A stretch of 64,000 nt of DNA from Harmonia axyridis (Eukaryota > Arthropoda > Insecta > Coleoptera > Coccinellidae), in the NCBI RefSeq assembly GCF_914767665.1, contig NC_059502.1, forward strand, positions 43,821,812 to 43,885,811, read 5' to 3'. Both the position numbers and the translations under genes were made by a program. A model generated the notes under the pieces. It was not told the DNA's origin. It saw only the letters and a program-made list of their open reading frames with translations, and ran no database searches. Positions 51,420-61,816 of the stretch are shown here, in pieces (within the stretch, counting starts at the first letter, position 1; every line of letters begins with the position of its first letter).

Positions 51420-54400
51420 CAATTTTTTACAATTTTTTAAGGTCCGGGGTAAGAAAAATTCGAGAAAATTCGAGAAAATTTTTCGACTCAAATATTGTCA
51501 GGCGAGAGTGGGATTCGAATAACCATGAACTGCCAATACCAACTCTGCTCACCGATTTTCCGTAGTCCCCATAGTTCAGGAGGAATTTGAATTCGAAATT
51601 TTTGGAAAAAACCGTAAAAATTCAATCTCTCTACAAAAATCGTTATATCTCCTAAACTATTCGTTGCAAACCCCTCAAATAAAAACTTTCGTGATCTACG
51701 TGACCAGATCAATAGAAAAAGAGGTATATTATTACCAAGAAGGAACTTTTAATTTTTTCCAATTTTTTAAGGTCCGGGGTAAGGAAAATTCGAGAAAATT
51801 CAATCTCTCTACAAAAATCGTTATATCTCCTAAACTATTCGTCGCAGACCCCTCAAATAAAAACTTTCGTGATCTACGTGAACAGATCAATAGAAAAAGA
51901 GGTATTTTATTACCAAGAAAGATCTTTCGATTTTTTACAATTTTTCAAGGTCCGGGGTAAGGAAAATTCGAGAAAATTCAATCTCTCTATAAAAATCGTT
52001 ATATCTCCTAAACTATTCGTCGCAGACACCTCAAATAAAAACTTTCGTGATCTACGTGACCAGATCAATAGAAATAAAAGGTTTATTATTACCAAGAAGG
52101 AACTTTTAATTTTTTACAATTTTTTAAGGTCCGGGGTAAGGAAAATTCGAGAAAATTCGAGAAAATTTTTCGACTCAAATATTGTCAGGCGACAGTGGGA
52201 TTCGAATAACCATGAACTGCCAATACCAACTCTGCTTACCGATTTTCCGTAGTCCCCATGGTTAAGGAGAAATTTGAATTCGAAATTTTTGGAAAAAACC
52301 GTAAAAATTCAATCTCTCTACAAAAATCGTTATATCTCCTAAACTATTCGTCGCAAACCCCTCAAATAAAAACTTTCGTGATCTACGTGACCAGATCAAT
52401 AGAAAAAGAGGTATATTATTACCAAGAAGGAACTTTTAATTTTTTACAATTTTTTAAGGTCCGGGGTAAGGAAAATTCGAGAAAATTCGAGAAAATTCTT
52501 CGGCTCAAATATTGTCATTCGTGAGTAGAATTCGAATAATCATGAACTGCCAATACCAACTCTGCTCACCGATTTTCCGTAGTCCCCATAGTTTAGGAGA
52601 AATTTGAAGTCGAAATTTTTGGAAAAAACCGTAAAAATTCAATCTCTCTATAAAAATCGTTATATCTCCTAAACTATTCGTCGCAGACCCCTCATATAAA
52701 AACTTTCGTGATCTACGTGAACAGATCAATAGAAAAAGAGGTATATTATCACCAAGAAGGAACTTTTAATTTTTTACAATTTTTTAAGGTCCGGGGTAAG
52801 GAAAATTCGAGAAAATTCAATCTCTCTACAAAAATCGTTATATCTCCTAAACTATTCGTCGCAGACCCCTCATATAAAAACTTTCGTGATCTTCGTGAAC
52901 TACATGAACAGATCAATAGAAAAAGAGGTATATTATCACCAAGAAGGAACTTTTAATTTTTTACAATTTTTTAAGGTCCGGGGTAAGGAAAATTCGAGAA
53001 AATTCAATCTCTCTACAAAAATCGTTATATCTCCTAAACTTTTCGTCGCAGACCCCTCAAATAAAAACTTTCGTGATCTACGTGAACAGATCAATAGAAA
53101 AAGAGGTATTTTATTACCAAGAAAGATCTTTTAATTTTTTACAATTTTTCAAGGTCCTGGGTAAGGAAAATTCGAGAAAACTCAATCTCTCTATAAAAAT
53201 CGTTATATCTCCTAAACTATTCATCGCAGACTCCTCAAATAAAAACTTTCGTGATCTACGTGACCAGATCAATAGAAAAAAAGGTATATAATTACCAAGA
53301 AGGAACTTTTAATTTTTTACAATTTTTTAAGGTCCGGGGTAAGGAAAATTCGAGAAAATTCAATCTCTCTATAAAAATCGTTATATCTCCTAAACTATTC
53401 GTCGCAGACTCCTCAAATAAAAACTTTCGTGATCTACATGACCAGATCAATAGAAAAAGAGGTATATTATTACCAAGAAGGAACTTTCAATTTTTTACAA
53501 TTTTTCAAGGTCCGGGGTAAGAAAAATTCGAGAAAATTCGAGAAAATTTTTCGACTCATATATTGTCAGGCGAGAGTGGGATTCGAATAACCATGAACTG
53601 CCAATACCAACTCTGCTTACCGATTTTCCGTAGTCCCCATAGTTTAGGAGAAATTTGAATTCGAAATTTTTGGAAAAAACCGTGAAAATTCAATCTCTCT
53701 ACAAAAATCGTTATATCTCCTAAACTATTCGTCGCAAACCCCTCAAATAAAAACTTTCGTGATCTACGTGACCAGATCAATAGAAAAAAAAGGTATATTA
53801 TTACCAAGAAGGAACTTTTAATTTTTTACAATTTTTTAAGGTCCGGGGTAAGGAAAATTCGAGAAAATTCGAGAAAATTTAATCTCTCTACAAAAATCGT
53901 TATATCTCCTAAACTATTCGTCGCAGACCCCTCATATAAAAACTTTCGTGATCTACGTGAACAGATCAATAGAAAAAGAGGTATATTATCACCAAGAAGG
54001 AACTTTTAATTTTTTACAATTTTTTAAGGTCCGGGGTAAGGAAAATTCGAGAAAATTCAATCTCTCTATAAAAATCGTTATATCTCCTAAACTATTCGTC
54101 GCAGACTCCTCAAATAAAAACTTTCGTGATCTACGTGACCAGATCAATAGAAAAAGAGGTATATAATTACCAAGAAGGAACTTTTAATTTTTTACAATTT
54201 GTTAAGGTCCGGGGTAAGGAAAATTCGAGAAAATTCAATCTCTCTATAAAAATCGTTATATCTCCTAAACTATTCGTCGCAGACTCCTCAAATAAAAACT
54301 TTCGTGATCTACGTGACCAGATCAATAGAAAAAGAGGTATATAATTACCAAGAAGGAACTTTTAATTTTTTACAATTTGTTAAGGTCCGGGGTAAGGAAA

Positions 54401-57400
54401 ATTCGAGAAAATTCAATCTCTCTACAAAAATCGTTATATCTCCTAAACTATTCGTCGCAGACCCCTCAAATAAAAACTTTCGTGATCTACGTGAACAGAT
54501 CAATAGAAAAAGAGGTATTTTATTACCAAGAAAGATCTTTTGATTTTTTACAATTTTTCAAGGTCCGGGGTAAGGAAAATTCGAGAAAATTCAATCTCTC
54601 TATAAAAATCGTTATATCTCCTAAACTATTCGTCACAGACACCTCAAATAAAAACTTTCGTGATCTACATGACCAGATCAATAGAAAAAGAGGTATATTA
54701 TTACCAAGAAGGAACTTTCAATTTTTTACAATTTTTTAAGGTCCGGGGTAAGAAAAATTCGAGAAAATTCGAGAAAATTTTTCGACTCAAATATTGTCAG
54801 GCGAGAGTGGGATTCGAATAACCATGAACTGCCAATACCAACTCTGCTCACCGATTTTCCGTAGTCCCCATAGTTCAGGAGGAATTTGAATTCGAAATTT
54901 TTGGAAAAAACCGTAAAAATTCAATCTCTCTACAAAAATCGTTATATCTCCTAAACTATTCGTTGCAAACCCCTCAAATAAAAACTTTCGTGATCTACGT
55001 GACCAGATCAATAGAAAAAGAGGTATATTATTACCAAGAAGGAACTTTTAATTTTTTCCAATTTTTTAAGGTCCGGGGTAAGGAAAATTCGAGAAAATTC
55101 AATCTCTCTACAAAAATCGTTATATCTCCTAAACTATTCGTCGCAGACCCCTCAAATAAAAACTTTCGTGATCTACGTGAACAGATCAATAGAAAAAGAG
55201 GTATTTTATTACCAAGAAAGATCTTTCGATTTTTTACAATTTTTCAAGGTCCGGGGTAAGGAAAATTCGAGAAAATTCAATCTCTCTATAAAAATCGTTA
55301 TATCTCCTAAACTATTCGTCGCAGACACCTCAAATAAAAACTTTCGTGATCTACGTGACCAGATCAATAGAAATAAAAGGTTTATTATTACCAAGAAGGA
55401 ACTTTTAATTTTTTACAATTTTTTAAGGTCCGGGGTAAGGAAAATTCGAGAAAATTCGAGAAAATTTTTCGACTCAAATATTGTCAGGCGACAGTGGGAT
55501 TCGAATAACCATGAACTGCCAATACCAACTCTGCTTACCGATTTTCCGTAGTCCCCATGGTTTAGGAGAAATTTGAATTCGAAATTTTTGGAAAAAACCG
55601 TAAAAATTCAATCTCTCTACAAAAATCGTTATATCTCCTAAACTATTCGTCGCAAACCCCTCAAATAAAAACTTTCGTGATCTACGTGACCAGATCAATA
55701 GAAAAAGAGGTATATTATTACCAAGAAGGAACTTTTAATTTTTTACAATTTTTTAAGGTCCGGGGTAAGGAAAATTCGAGAAAATTCGAGAAAATTCTTC
55801 GGCTCAAATATTGTCATTCGTGAGTGGAATTCGAATAATCATGAACTGCCAATACCAACTCTGCTCACCGATTTTCCGTAGTCCCCATAGTTTAGGAGAA
55901 ATTTGAAGTCGAAATTTTTGGAAAAAACCGTAAAAATTCAATCTCTCTATAAAAATCGTTATATCTCCTAAACTATTCGTCGCAGACCCCTCATATAAAA
56001 ACTTTCGTGATCTACGTGAACAGATCAATAGAAAAAGAGGTATATTATCACCAAGAAGGAACTTTTAATTTTTTACAATTTTTTAAGGTCCGGGGTAAGG
56101 AAAATTCGAGAAAATTCAATCTCTCTACAAAAATCGTTATATCTCCTAAACTATTCGTCGCAGACCCCTCATATAAAAACTTTCGTGATCTTCGTGAACT
56201 ACATGAACAGATCAATAGAAAAAGAGGTATATTATCACCAAGAAGGAACTTTTAATTTTTTACAATTTTTTAAGGTCCGGGGTAAGGAAAATTCGAGAAA
56301 ATTCAATCTCTCTACAAAAATCGTTATATCTCCTAAACTTTTCGTCGCAGACCCCTCAAATAAAAACTTTCGTGATCTACGTGAACAGATCAATAGAAAA
56401 AGAGGTATTTTATTACCAAGAAAGATCTTTTAATTTTTTACAATTTTTCAAGGTCCTGGGTAAGGAAAATTCGAGAAAATTCATTCTCTCTATAAAAATC
56501 GTTATATCTCCTAAACTATTCGTCGCAGACTCCTCAAATAAAAACTTTCGTGATCTACGTGACCAGATCAATAGAAAAAAAGGTATATAATTACCAAGAA
56601 GGAACTTTTAATTTTTTACAATTTTTTAAGGTCCGGGGTAAGGAAAATTCGAGAAAATTCAATCTCTCTATAAAAATCGTTATATCTCCTAAACTATTCG
56701 TCGCAGACTCCTCAAATAAAAACTTTCGTGATCTACATGACCAGATCAATAGAAAAAGAGGTATATTATTACCAAGAAGGAACTTTCAATTTTTTACAAT
56801 TTTTCAAGGTCCGGGGTAAGAAAAATTCGAGAAAATTCGAGAAAATTTTTCGACTCAAATATTGTCAGGCGAGAGTGGGATTCGAATAACCATGAACTGC
56901 CAATACCAACTCTGCTTACCGATTTTCCGTAGTCCCCATAGTTTAGGAGAAATTTGAATTCGAAATTTTTGGAAAAAACCGTGAAAATTCAATCTCTCTA
57001 CAAAAATCGTTATATCTCCTAAACTATTCGTCGCAAACCCCTCAAATAAAAACTTTCGTGATCTACGTGACCAGATCAATAGAAAAAAGAGGTATATTAT
57101 TACCAAGAAGGAACTTTTAATTTTTTACAATTTTTTAAGGTCCGGGGTAAGGAAAATTCGAGAAAATTCGAGAAAATTTAATCTCTCTACAAAAATCGTT
57201 ATATCTCCTAAACTATTCGTCGCAGACCCCTCATATAAAAACTTTCGTGATCTACGTGAACAGATCAATAGAAAAAGAGGTATATTATCACCAAGAAGGA
57301 ACTTTTAATTTTTTACAATTTTTTAAGGTCCGGGGTAAGGAAAATTCGAGAAAATTCAATCTCTCTATAAAAATCGTTATATCTCCTAAACTATTCGTCG

Positions 57401-58017
57401 CAGACTCCTCAAATAAAAACTTTCGTGATCTACGTGACCAGATCAATAGAAAAAGAGGTATATAATTACCAAGAAGGAACTTTTAATTTTTTACAATTTG
57501 TTAAGGTCCGGGGTAAGGAAAATTCGAGAAAATTCAATCTCTCTATAAAAATCGTTATATCTCCTAAACTATTCGTCGCAGACTCCTCAAATAAAAACTT
57601 TCGTGATCTACGTGACCAGATCAATAGAAAAAGAGGTATATAATTACCAAGAAGGAACTTTTAATTTTTTACAATTTGTTAAGGTCCGGGGTAAGGAAAA
57701 TTCGAGAAAATTCAATCTCTCTACAAAAATCGTTATATCTCCTAAACTATTCGTCGCAGACCCCTCAAATAAAAACTTTCGTGATCTACGTGAACAGATC
57801 AATAGAAAAAGAGGTATTTTATTACCAAGAAAGATCTTTTGATTTTTTACAATTTTTCAAGGTCCGGGGTAAGGAAAATTCGAGAAAATTCAATCTCTCT
57901 ATAAAAATCGTTATATCTCCTAAACTATTCGTCACAGACACCTCAAATAAAACCTTTCGTGATCTACATGACCAGATCAATAGAAAAAGAGGTATATTAT
58001 TACCAAGAAGGAACTTT
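51420..58017 (+). repeat. Tandem duplication in satellite B, 3,299-bp block x 2
   Basis: Copy 1 is about 51,420-54,718 and copy 2 about 54,719-58,017. Every insert and unit in the first copy has a partner 3,299 bp later. Shared marks include AGAAATAAAAGGTTTATT, CAGGCGACAGTGG, ATTGTCATTCGTGAGT and CAATTTGTTAAGG. Differences are few, for example CATGGTTAAGG against CATGGTTTAGG. This is the largest and most similar adjacent duplication seen. Confidence 0.85.
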
Positions 58018-58342
58018 CAATTTTTTACAATTTTTCAAGGTCCGGGGTAAGTAAAATTCGAGAAAATTCGAGAAAATTTTTCGACTCATATATTGTCAGG
58101 CGAGAGTGGGATTCGAATAACCATGAACTGCCAATACCAACTCTGCTTACCGATTTTCCGTAGTCCCCATAGTTTAGGAGAAATTTGAATTCGAAATTTT
58201 TGGAAAAAAACCGTAAAAATTCAATCTCTCTACAAAAATCGTTATATCTCCTAAACTATTCGTCGCAAACCCCTCAAATAAAAACTTTCGTGATCTACGT
58301 GACCAGATCAATAGAAAAAGAGGTATATTATTACCAAGAAGG

Positions 58343-59497
58343 ATAACGATTTTTATAGAGAGATTGAATTTTTAAGGTTTTTTCCAAAAATTTCGACTTC
58401 AAATTTCTCCTAAACTATGGGGACTACGGAAAATCGGTGAGCAGAGTTGGTATTGGCAGTTCATGGTTATTCGAATCCCACTCTCGCCTGACAATATTTG
58501 AGTCGAAAAATTTTCTCGAATTTTCTTTACCCCGGACCTTAAAAAATTGTAAAAAATTAAATGTTCCTTCTTGGTAATAATATACCTCTTTTTCTATTGA
58601 TCTGGTCACGTAGATACCGAAAGTTTCTATTTGAGGGGTTTGCGACGAATAGTTTAGGAGATATAACGATTTTTGTAGAGAGATTGAATTTTTACGGTTT
58701 TTTCCAAAAATTTCGAATTCAAATTTCTCCTAAACTATGGGGACTACGGAAAATCGGTAAGCAGAGTTGGTATTGGCAGTTCATGGTTATTCGAATCCCA
58801 CTCTCGCCTGACAATATTTGAGTCGAAAAATTTTCTCGAATTTTCTCGAATTTTCCTCACCCCGGACCTTAAAAAATTGTAAAAAATTAAAAGTTCCTTC
58901 TTGGTAATAATATACCTCTTTTCTATTGATCTGGTCATGTAGTTCACGAAAGTTTTTATTTGAGGAGTCTGCGACGAATAGTTTAGGAGATATAACGATT
59001 TTTATAGAGAGATTGAATTTTCTCGAATTTTCCTTACCCCGGACCTTGAAAAATTGTAAAAAATTAAAAGATTTTTCTTGGTAATAAAATACCTCTTTTT
59101 CTATTGATCTGTTCACGAAGATCACGAAAGTTTTTATTTGAGGGGTCTGCGACGAATAGTTTAGGAGATATAACGATTTTTGTAGAGAGATTGAATTTTC
59201 TCGAATTTTCCTTACCCCGGACCTTAAAAAATTGTAAAAAATTAAAAGTTCCTTCTTGGTGATAATATACCTCTTTTTCTATTGATTTGTTCACGTAGAT
59301 CACGAAAGTTTTTATATGAGGGGTCTGCGACGAGTAGTTTAGGAGATATAACGATTTTTATAGAGAGATTGAATTTTTACGGTTTTTTCCAAAAATTTCG
59401 ACTTCAAATTTCTCCTAACCTATGGGGACTACGGAAAATCGGTGAGCAGAGTTGGGATTGGCAGTTCATGATTATTCGAATTCCACTCACGAATGAC
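58343..59497 (-). repeat. Satellite B, inverted block
   Basis: From 58343 the sequence is the reverse complement of satellite B and stays so to 59497. It holds two full 152-bp inserts (about 58,358-58,520 and 58,690-58,840) and a third cut at 59497. The orientation switches inside one unit, after ACCAAGAAGGA, with at most 1 bp of overlap. The last insert has the variant TTCCACTCACGAATGAC instead of the common CCCACTCTCGCCTGAC. Confidence 0.93.
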
Positions 59498-59573
59498 TTT
59501 GGATATACTATATACAGAAATATTATAATTTCCAAAATGATTTCCACTATTATATTGTTATTTTTTTTTTCAG
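59498..59573 (+). other. Remnant of a USP10 intron, 3' end with splice acceptor
   Basis: This is unique AT-rich sequence ending in a run of ten T followed by CAG at 59571-59573, a good 3' splice site. The satellite meets the gene inside this intron, so upstream exons are absent from the window. Confidence 0.65.
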
Positions 59574-60186
59574 AATCTACATTTCTTGGAGTTAACTCAG
59601 TTAGAAGAAGAAGAGGTATTATTAATAACATATTATTTACCAATTCTAGTGAATACAAATTACCCTGTAGAGTTAAACAAAAATTTTCTGCAAGTAAGTA
59701 TAGAGATCTTGAAAGAATTATTCATGGTCAATATGAATATGTAATATAATAATGAATCAACTAATATCAACTTTTTCAGAAAATGAGTGTAGAAAATCTG
59801 TAATCAATTACAATGGATTATCAATAACAAAACCTTTTATACAGAATGAGATGACAGGAAAACATTCGAAACCTTCAACTCCCCCTAGTTCAGCTGTAAA
59901 AACAGTTGAAATTAATGCAACAGATAATACAGAGATAATCAAAAATGATACAATTTCCAATAGGACAATTGAAAAAATTGAAAGTAGCATCTCGAATAAA
60001 AATGAATCTAAAATTGAGGAGCCCACAGTAAATGTATGGAAAAAATCATGGGCTAGTCTATTTGATAAAGATGTTAAAACAATATCGAATGAGAAAATAG
60101 ACAATAAAATTAATGATTCACATGTAACATCTTTAAAACATACAAAAGTAGTCAAAAAATAGATTCAGCCACTCATATGTTAGGAG
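59574..60186 (+). pseudogene. USP10: USP10 pseudogene exon 1 (of those present): linker region
   Basis: Opens in phase after the acceptor at 59573 with STFLGVNSVRRRRG and ends at the GTGAGT donor at 60187. It contains the KSWASLF motif (about 60044-60064) that precedes the catalytic domain in USP10. Two frame changes are needed to read it through, one between GQYEYV and NIIMNQL at about 59742-59751, and one in the A-run at about 60154-60160, between KHTKVV and DSATHMLG. The rest is low-complexity Ser/Thr/Asn-rich linker. Confidence 0.75.
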
Positions 60187-60384
60187 GTGAGTTCAAAACC
60201 ATATCTTTTTTTATATATTTATCTAACTTTCAACTAACAATTTGCTTACATCTACAGTAGATAATTATTTTACTTAGTTGAACCCATTTTACTCGATGAA
60301 AAGTGGAATGCTTTGGTTTTCACCTACAGATATCAGTGAAAATTCAAGTTTCTATCATGGTTAGTAATATTTTTAAATTTTCAG
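60187..60384 (+). other. Intron, 198 bp, phase 1
   Basis: The donor GTGAGT at 60187 and the acceptor TTTTCAG ending at 60384 restore a clean frame: one base G before the donor plus AA after the acceptor make GAA (Glu), giving MLG-E-FLKNYKL. Other AG sites at 60256 and 60328 do not continue the catalytic domain directly. Confidence 0.75.
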
Positions 60385-60586
60385 AATTTCTCAAGAACTA
60401 TAAACTTGATGGGACCCAAACCAGTTTTAAACCCAGGGGTTTACGAAACAAAAGTAACCTTCGTTATATAAACTCAATATTACAAGCCTCACTTGCTTGC
60501 CCACCACTTTGTAATCTCCTCAAATGGCTATCAGAGAACTTCACTCACAATAATGCACTGAAATCAATAACAATGAGTGAAAATAT
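60385..60586 (+). pseudogene. USP10: USP10 pseudogene exon 2: cysteine box
   Basis: Encodes EFLKNYKLDGTQTSFKPRGL, then NKSNLRYINSILQASLACPP. In active USPs this stretch is GNxCY, with Cys as nucleophile. Here the codon is CGT (Arg) at 60462-60464, one T-to-C change from TGT. The preceding aromatic is Leu. The surrounding fold residues are otherwise well kept. Confidence 0.85.
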
Positions 60587-60666
60587 GTAAGTATAAATAA
60601 ATATAATTTGCAACTTTGATTGAATAACAATTTTATATATGTATTTTCATTATTCAACTATTCCAG
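60587..60666 (+). other. Intron, 80 bp, phase 2
   Basis: The donor GTAAGT at 60587 and the acceptor TATTCCAG ending at 60666. Exon 2 ends in AT and exon 3 starts with G, rebuilding ATG (Met), followed by CKFMNNFDNLP. It has in-frame stops, so it is a true intron rather than coding sequence. Confidence 0.85.
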
Positions 60667-61624
60667 GTGTAAATTTATGAATAACTTCGATAATCTGCCC
60701 AATGGAAGACGCAAGTCACGTTCAAAAAAGAAAAACAAGAAGCAAACTTTCGTCAATATAGACAATGGCAATTCGTTTGAGGCCTCATCGTTTTATACGA
60801 TGCTAAACGGAACACGTAGCGATTCTTTCCTTGTTGAAGGCCGACAAGAAGACGCCGAAGAAATCTTGGGCCTTCTGTTGAATGGACTCAATGATGAAAT
60901 GATGGGAATAATGAAATTGATTAGCCATGACGAAAATATTCAAGCAGCTAAAAAAGAAGTGAAAATAGATGTGGATGATTGGAAAGTTATTGGTCCTAGG
61001 AACGAAGGGAATGTAACAAGAGAAATACAAATGGACAAGACACCGATTAGTGATATATTTGGAGGACTTCTCTGTTCAAGAATCCATAAAACCGGAGACG
61101 AAATTCCAGAAAATATTGAACCATTCCTAACATTGCCATTAAATATTAAGAAAGCAAATAACATAGCTGAAGCTTTAGAAGGCCTTACAACCAAGAACAA
61201 ACTAAAGGGTCTGACATCATCGAAAACGAAAGAAACGGTTGAAGCATGGCAGCAAGTGATGATAGAGAAGTTGCCTGTAGTTTTAGTATTACATTTGAAA
61301 TGCTTCGAATACAGAATGAATGGCTGCACTAAAATAATGAAGACTATAGAATTTCCCATCAATCTGCAGATTGATTCTAAAATATTATCTGGAAGGACGA
61401 ATACTTCAGCGGAGAGACAATATAAATTAATATCTGTAGTATACCATGTAGGAAAGGAGGCCAGCCATGGGCATTATATAGCAGATACTTTCCATTCGGG
61501 GTATAATACATAGTTGAGGTTTGATGACTCTAAAATAAACAGAGTTACGGAAGAAGATGTTCTTAAACGTCAAGGAGATAGAGTTCCTTATTTATTATTT
61601 TATCGAAGGAGTGATACGGTGTGA
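60667..61624 (+). pseudogene. USP10: USP10 pseudogene exon 3: rest of catalytic domain with internal stop
   Basis: It is open for 281 codons from CKFMNNF to GYNT, then TAG at 61511-61513, where USP10 has Trp (GxNGWLRIDD), so TGG to TAG is the likely change. The same frame continues for 36 codons (LRFDDSK ... LLFYRRSDTV) to TGA at 61622-61624. The catalytic Asp region therefore lies beyond the stop. LKCF at about 61295-61306 replaces the usual LKRF, a CGC-to-TGC type change. The catalytic His codon CAT is present at 61472-61474. Confidence 0.88.
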
Positions 61625-61793
61625 AGTGTAAAGATTCATTGACATAGTTGTTAATTTGTACAGATTAGATTTAAGGATGCTGAACATTGTAATATTTTTC
61701 TGTTGTTTCATGAGTAATGCCATGTATTGTATTTCGGGAGAATATGATAAATTGACTTTACAATGTTATATATATATGTATATGTATATAAAA

Positions 61794-61816
61794 AATAAAT
61801 ATTATATTTTAATAAA
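61794..61816 (+). terminator. Two AATAAA poly(A) signals
   Basis: AATAAA occurs at 61794-61799 and again at 61811-61816, about 170-190 bp after the original stop codon, and a T-rich stretch follows at about 61840. This fits the retained 3' UTR end of the USP10 copy. Confidence 0.6.

Larger units (their letters stand above)
9025..58343 (+). repeat. Satellite B tandem array, forward block (178/187/330-bp units)
   Basis: About 49 kb of head-to-tail units, roughly 160 short and 60 long. The short unit is 178 bp, or 187 bp where CTTCGTGAA-type sequence is added in the GATC...GTGAAC region. The long unit is 330 bp, the short unit plus a 152-bp insert. Short units fall into classes by the ACCAAGAA region: ATATTATCACC with GGAACTTTTAA, ATTTTATTACC with AGATCTTTTGA, and ATATTATTACC with GGAACTTTCAA. 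Long units usually follow the last class. Repeated open frames of 72-92 codons overlap from unit to unit, but 178 is not divisible by 3, so they are not taken as genes. Confidence 0.97.
59574..61624 (+). pseudogene. USP10: USP10-like ubiquitin carboxyl-terminal hydrolase, 5'-truncated non-processed pseudogene
   Basis: USP10 is a cysteine deubiquitinase of the peptidase C19 family that removes ubiquitin from trafficking and stress-response substrates. Three exons can be assembled: 59574-60186, 60385-60586 and 60667-61624, joined by GT-AG introns in matching phase. Recognisable in order are the linker KSWASLF, the cysteine-box region KPRGLRNKSNLRYIN, and then GRQEDAEE, VIGPRN, TPISDIFGG, LPVVLVLHLK and the histidine box SHGHYIAD. 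Past a stop come LRFDD and PYLLFYRR, ending at TGA 61622. Lesions are Arg for the catalytic Cys (60462), TAG for a conserved Trp (61511) and two apparent frameshifts (about 59745 and 60155). The N-terminal exons, where G3BP-binding motifs sit in known USP10, are absent. Retained introns argue against retroposition. An intact copy probably exists elsewhere. Confidence 0.9.

Noticed and set aside
9025..58343. CENP-B box-like match TTCGTCGCAGACCCC in satellite B
   Set aside because: TTCG, the A and one C fit the NTTCGNNNNANNCGGGN pattern, but the GGG is CCC, so key contact bases are missing.
9025..58343. CRISPR-like array of direct repeats
   Set aside because: Units are contiguous with no unique spacers, repeat length is 178 bp or more, and the context is eukaryotic.
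9025..59497. Repeated 72-92-codon + strand frames and 74-codon minus strand frames in satellite B
   Set aside because: They overlap one another from unit to unit in shifted frames, the 178-bp period is not a multiple of 3, and composition follows the AT-rich satellite. No domain is recognised.
59282..59749. 155-codon open frame crossing from satellite B into the USP10 copy
   Set aside because: It joins inverted satellite sequence, intron remnant and exon through the acceptor at 59573 by chance. The splice site and protein similarity only support the part after 59574.
59574..61624. Processed (retroposed) USP10 copy
   Set aside because: Two phase-consistent GT-AG introns are retained and there is no poly(A) tract or target-site duplication at the 3' end.
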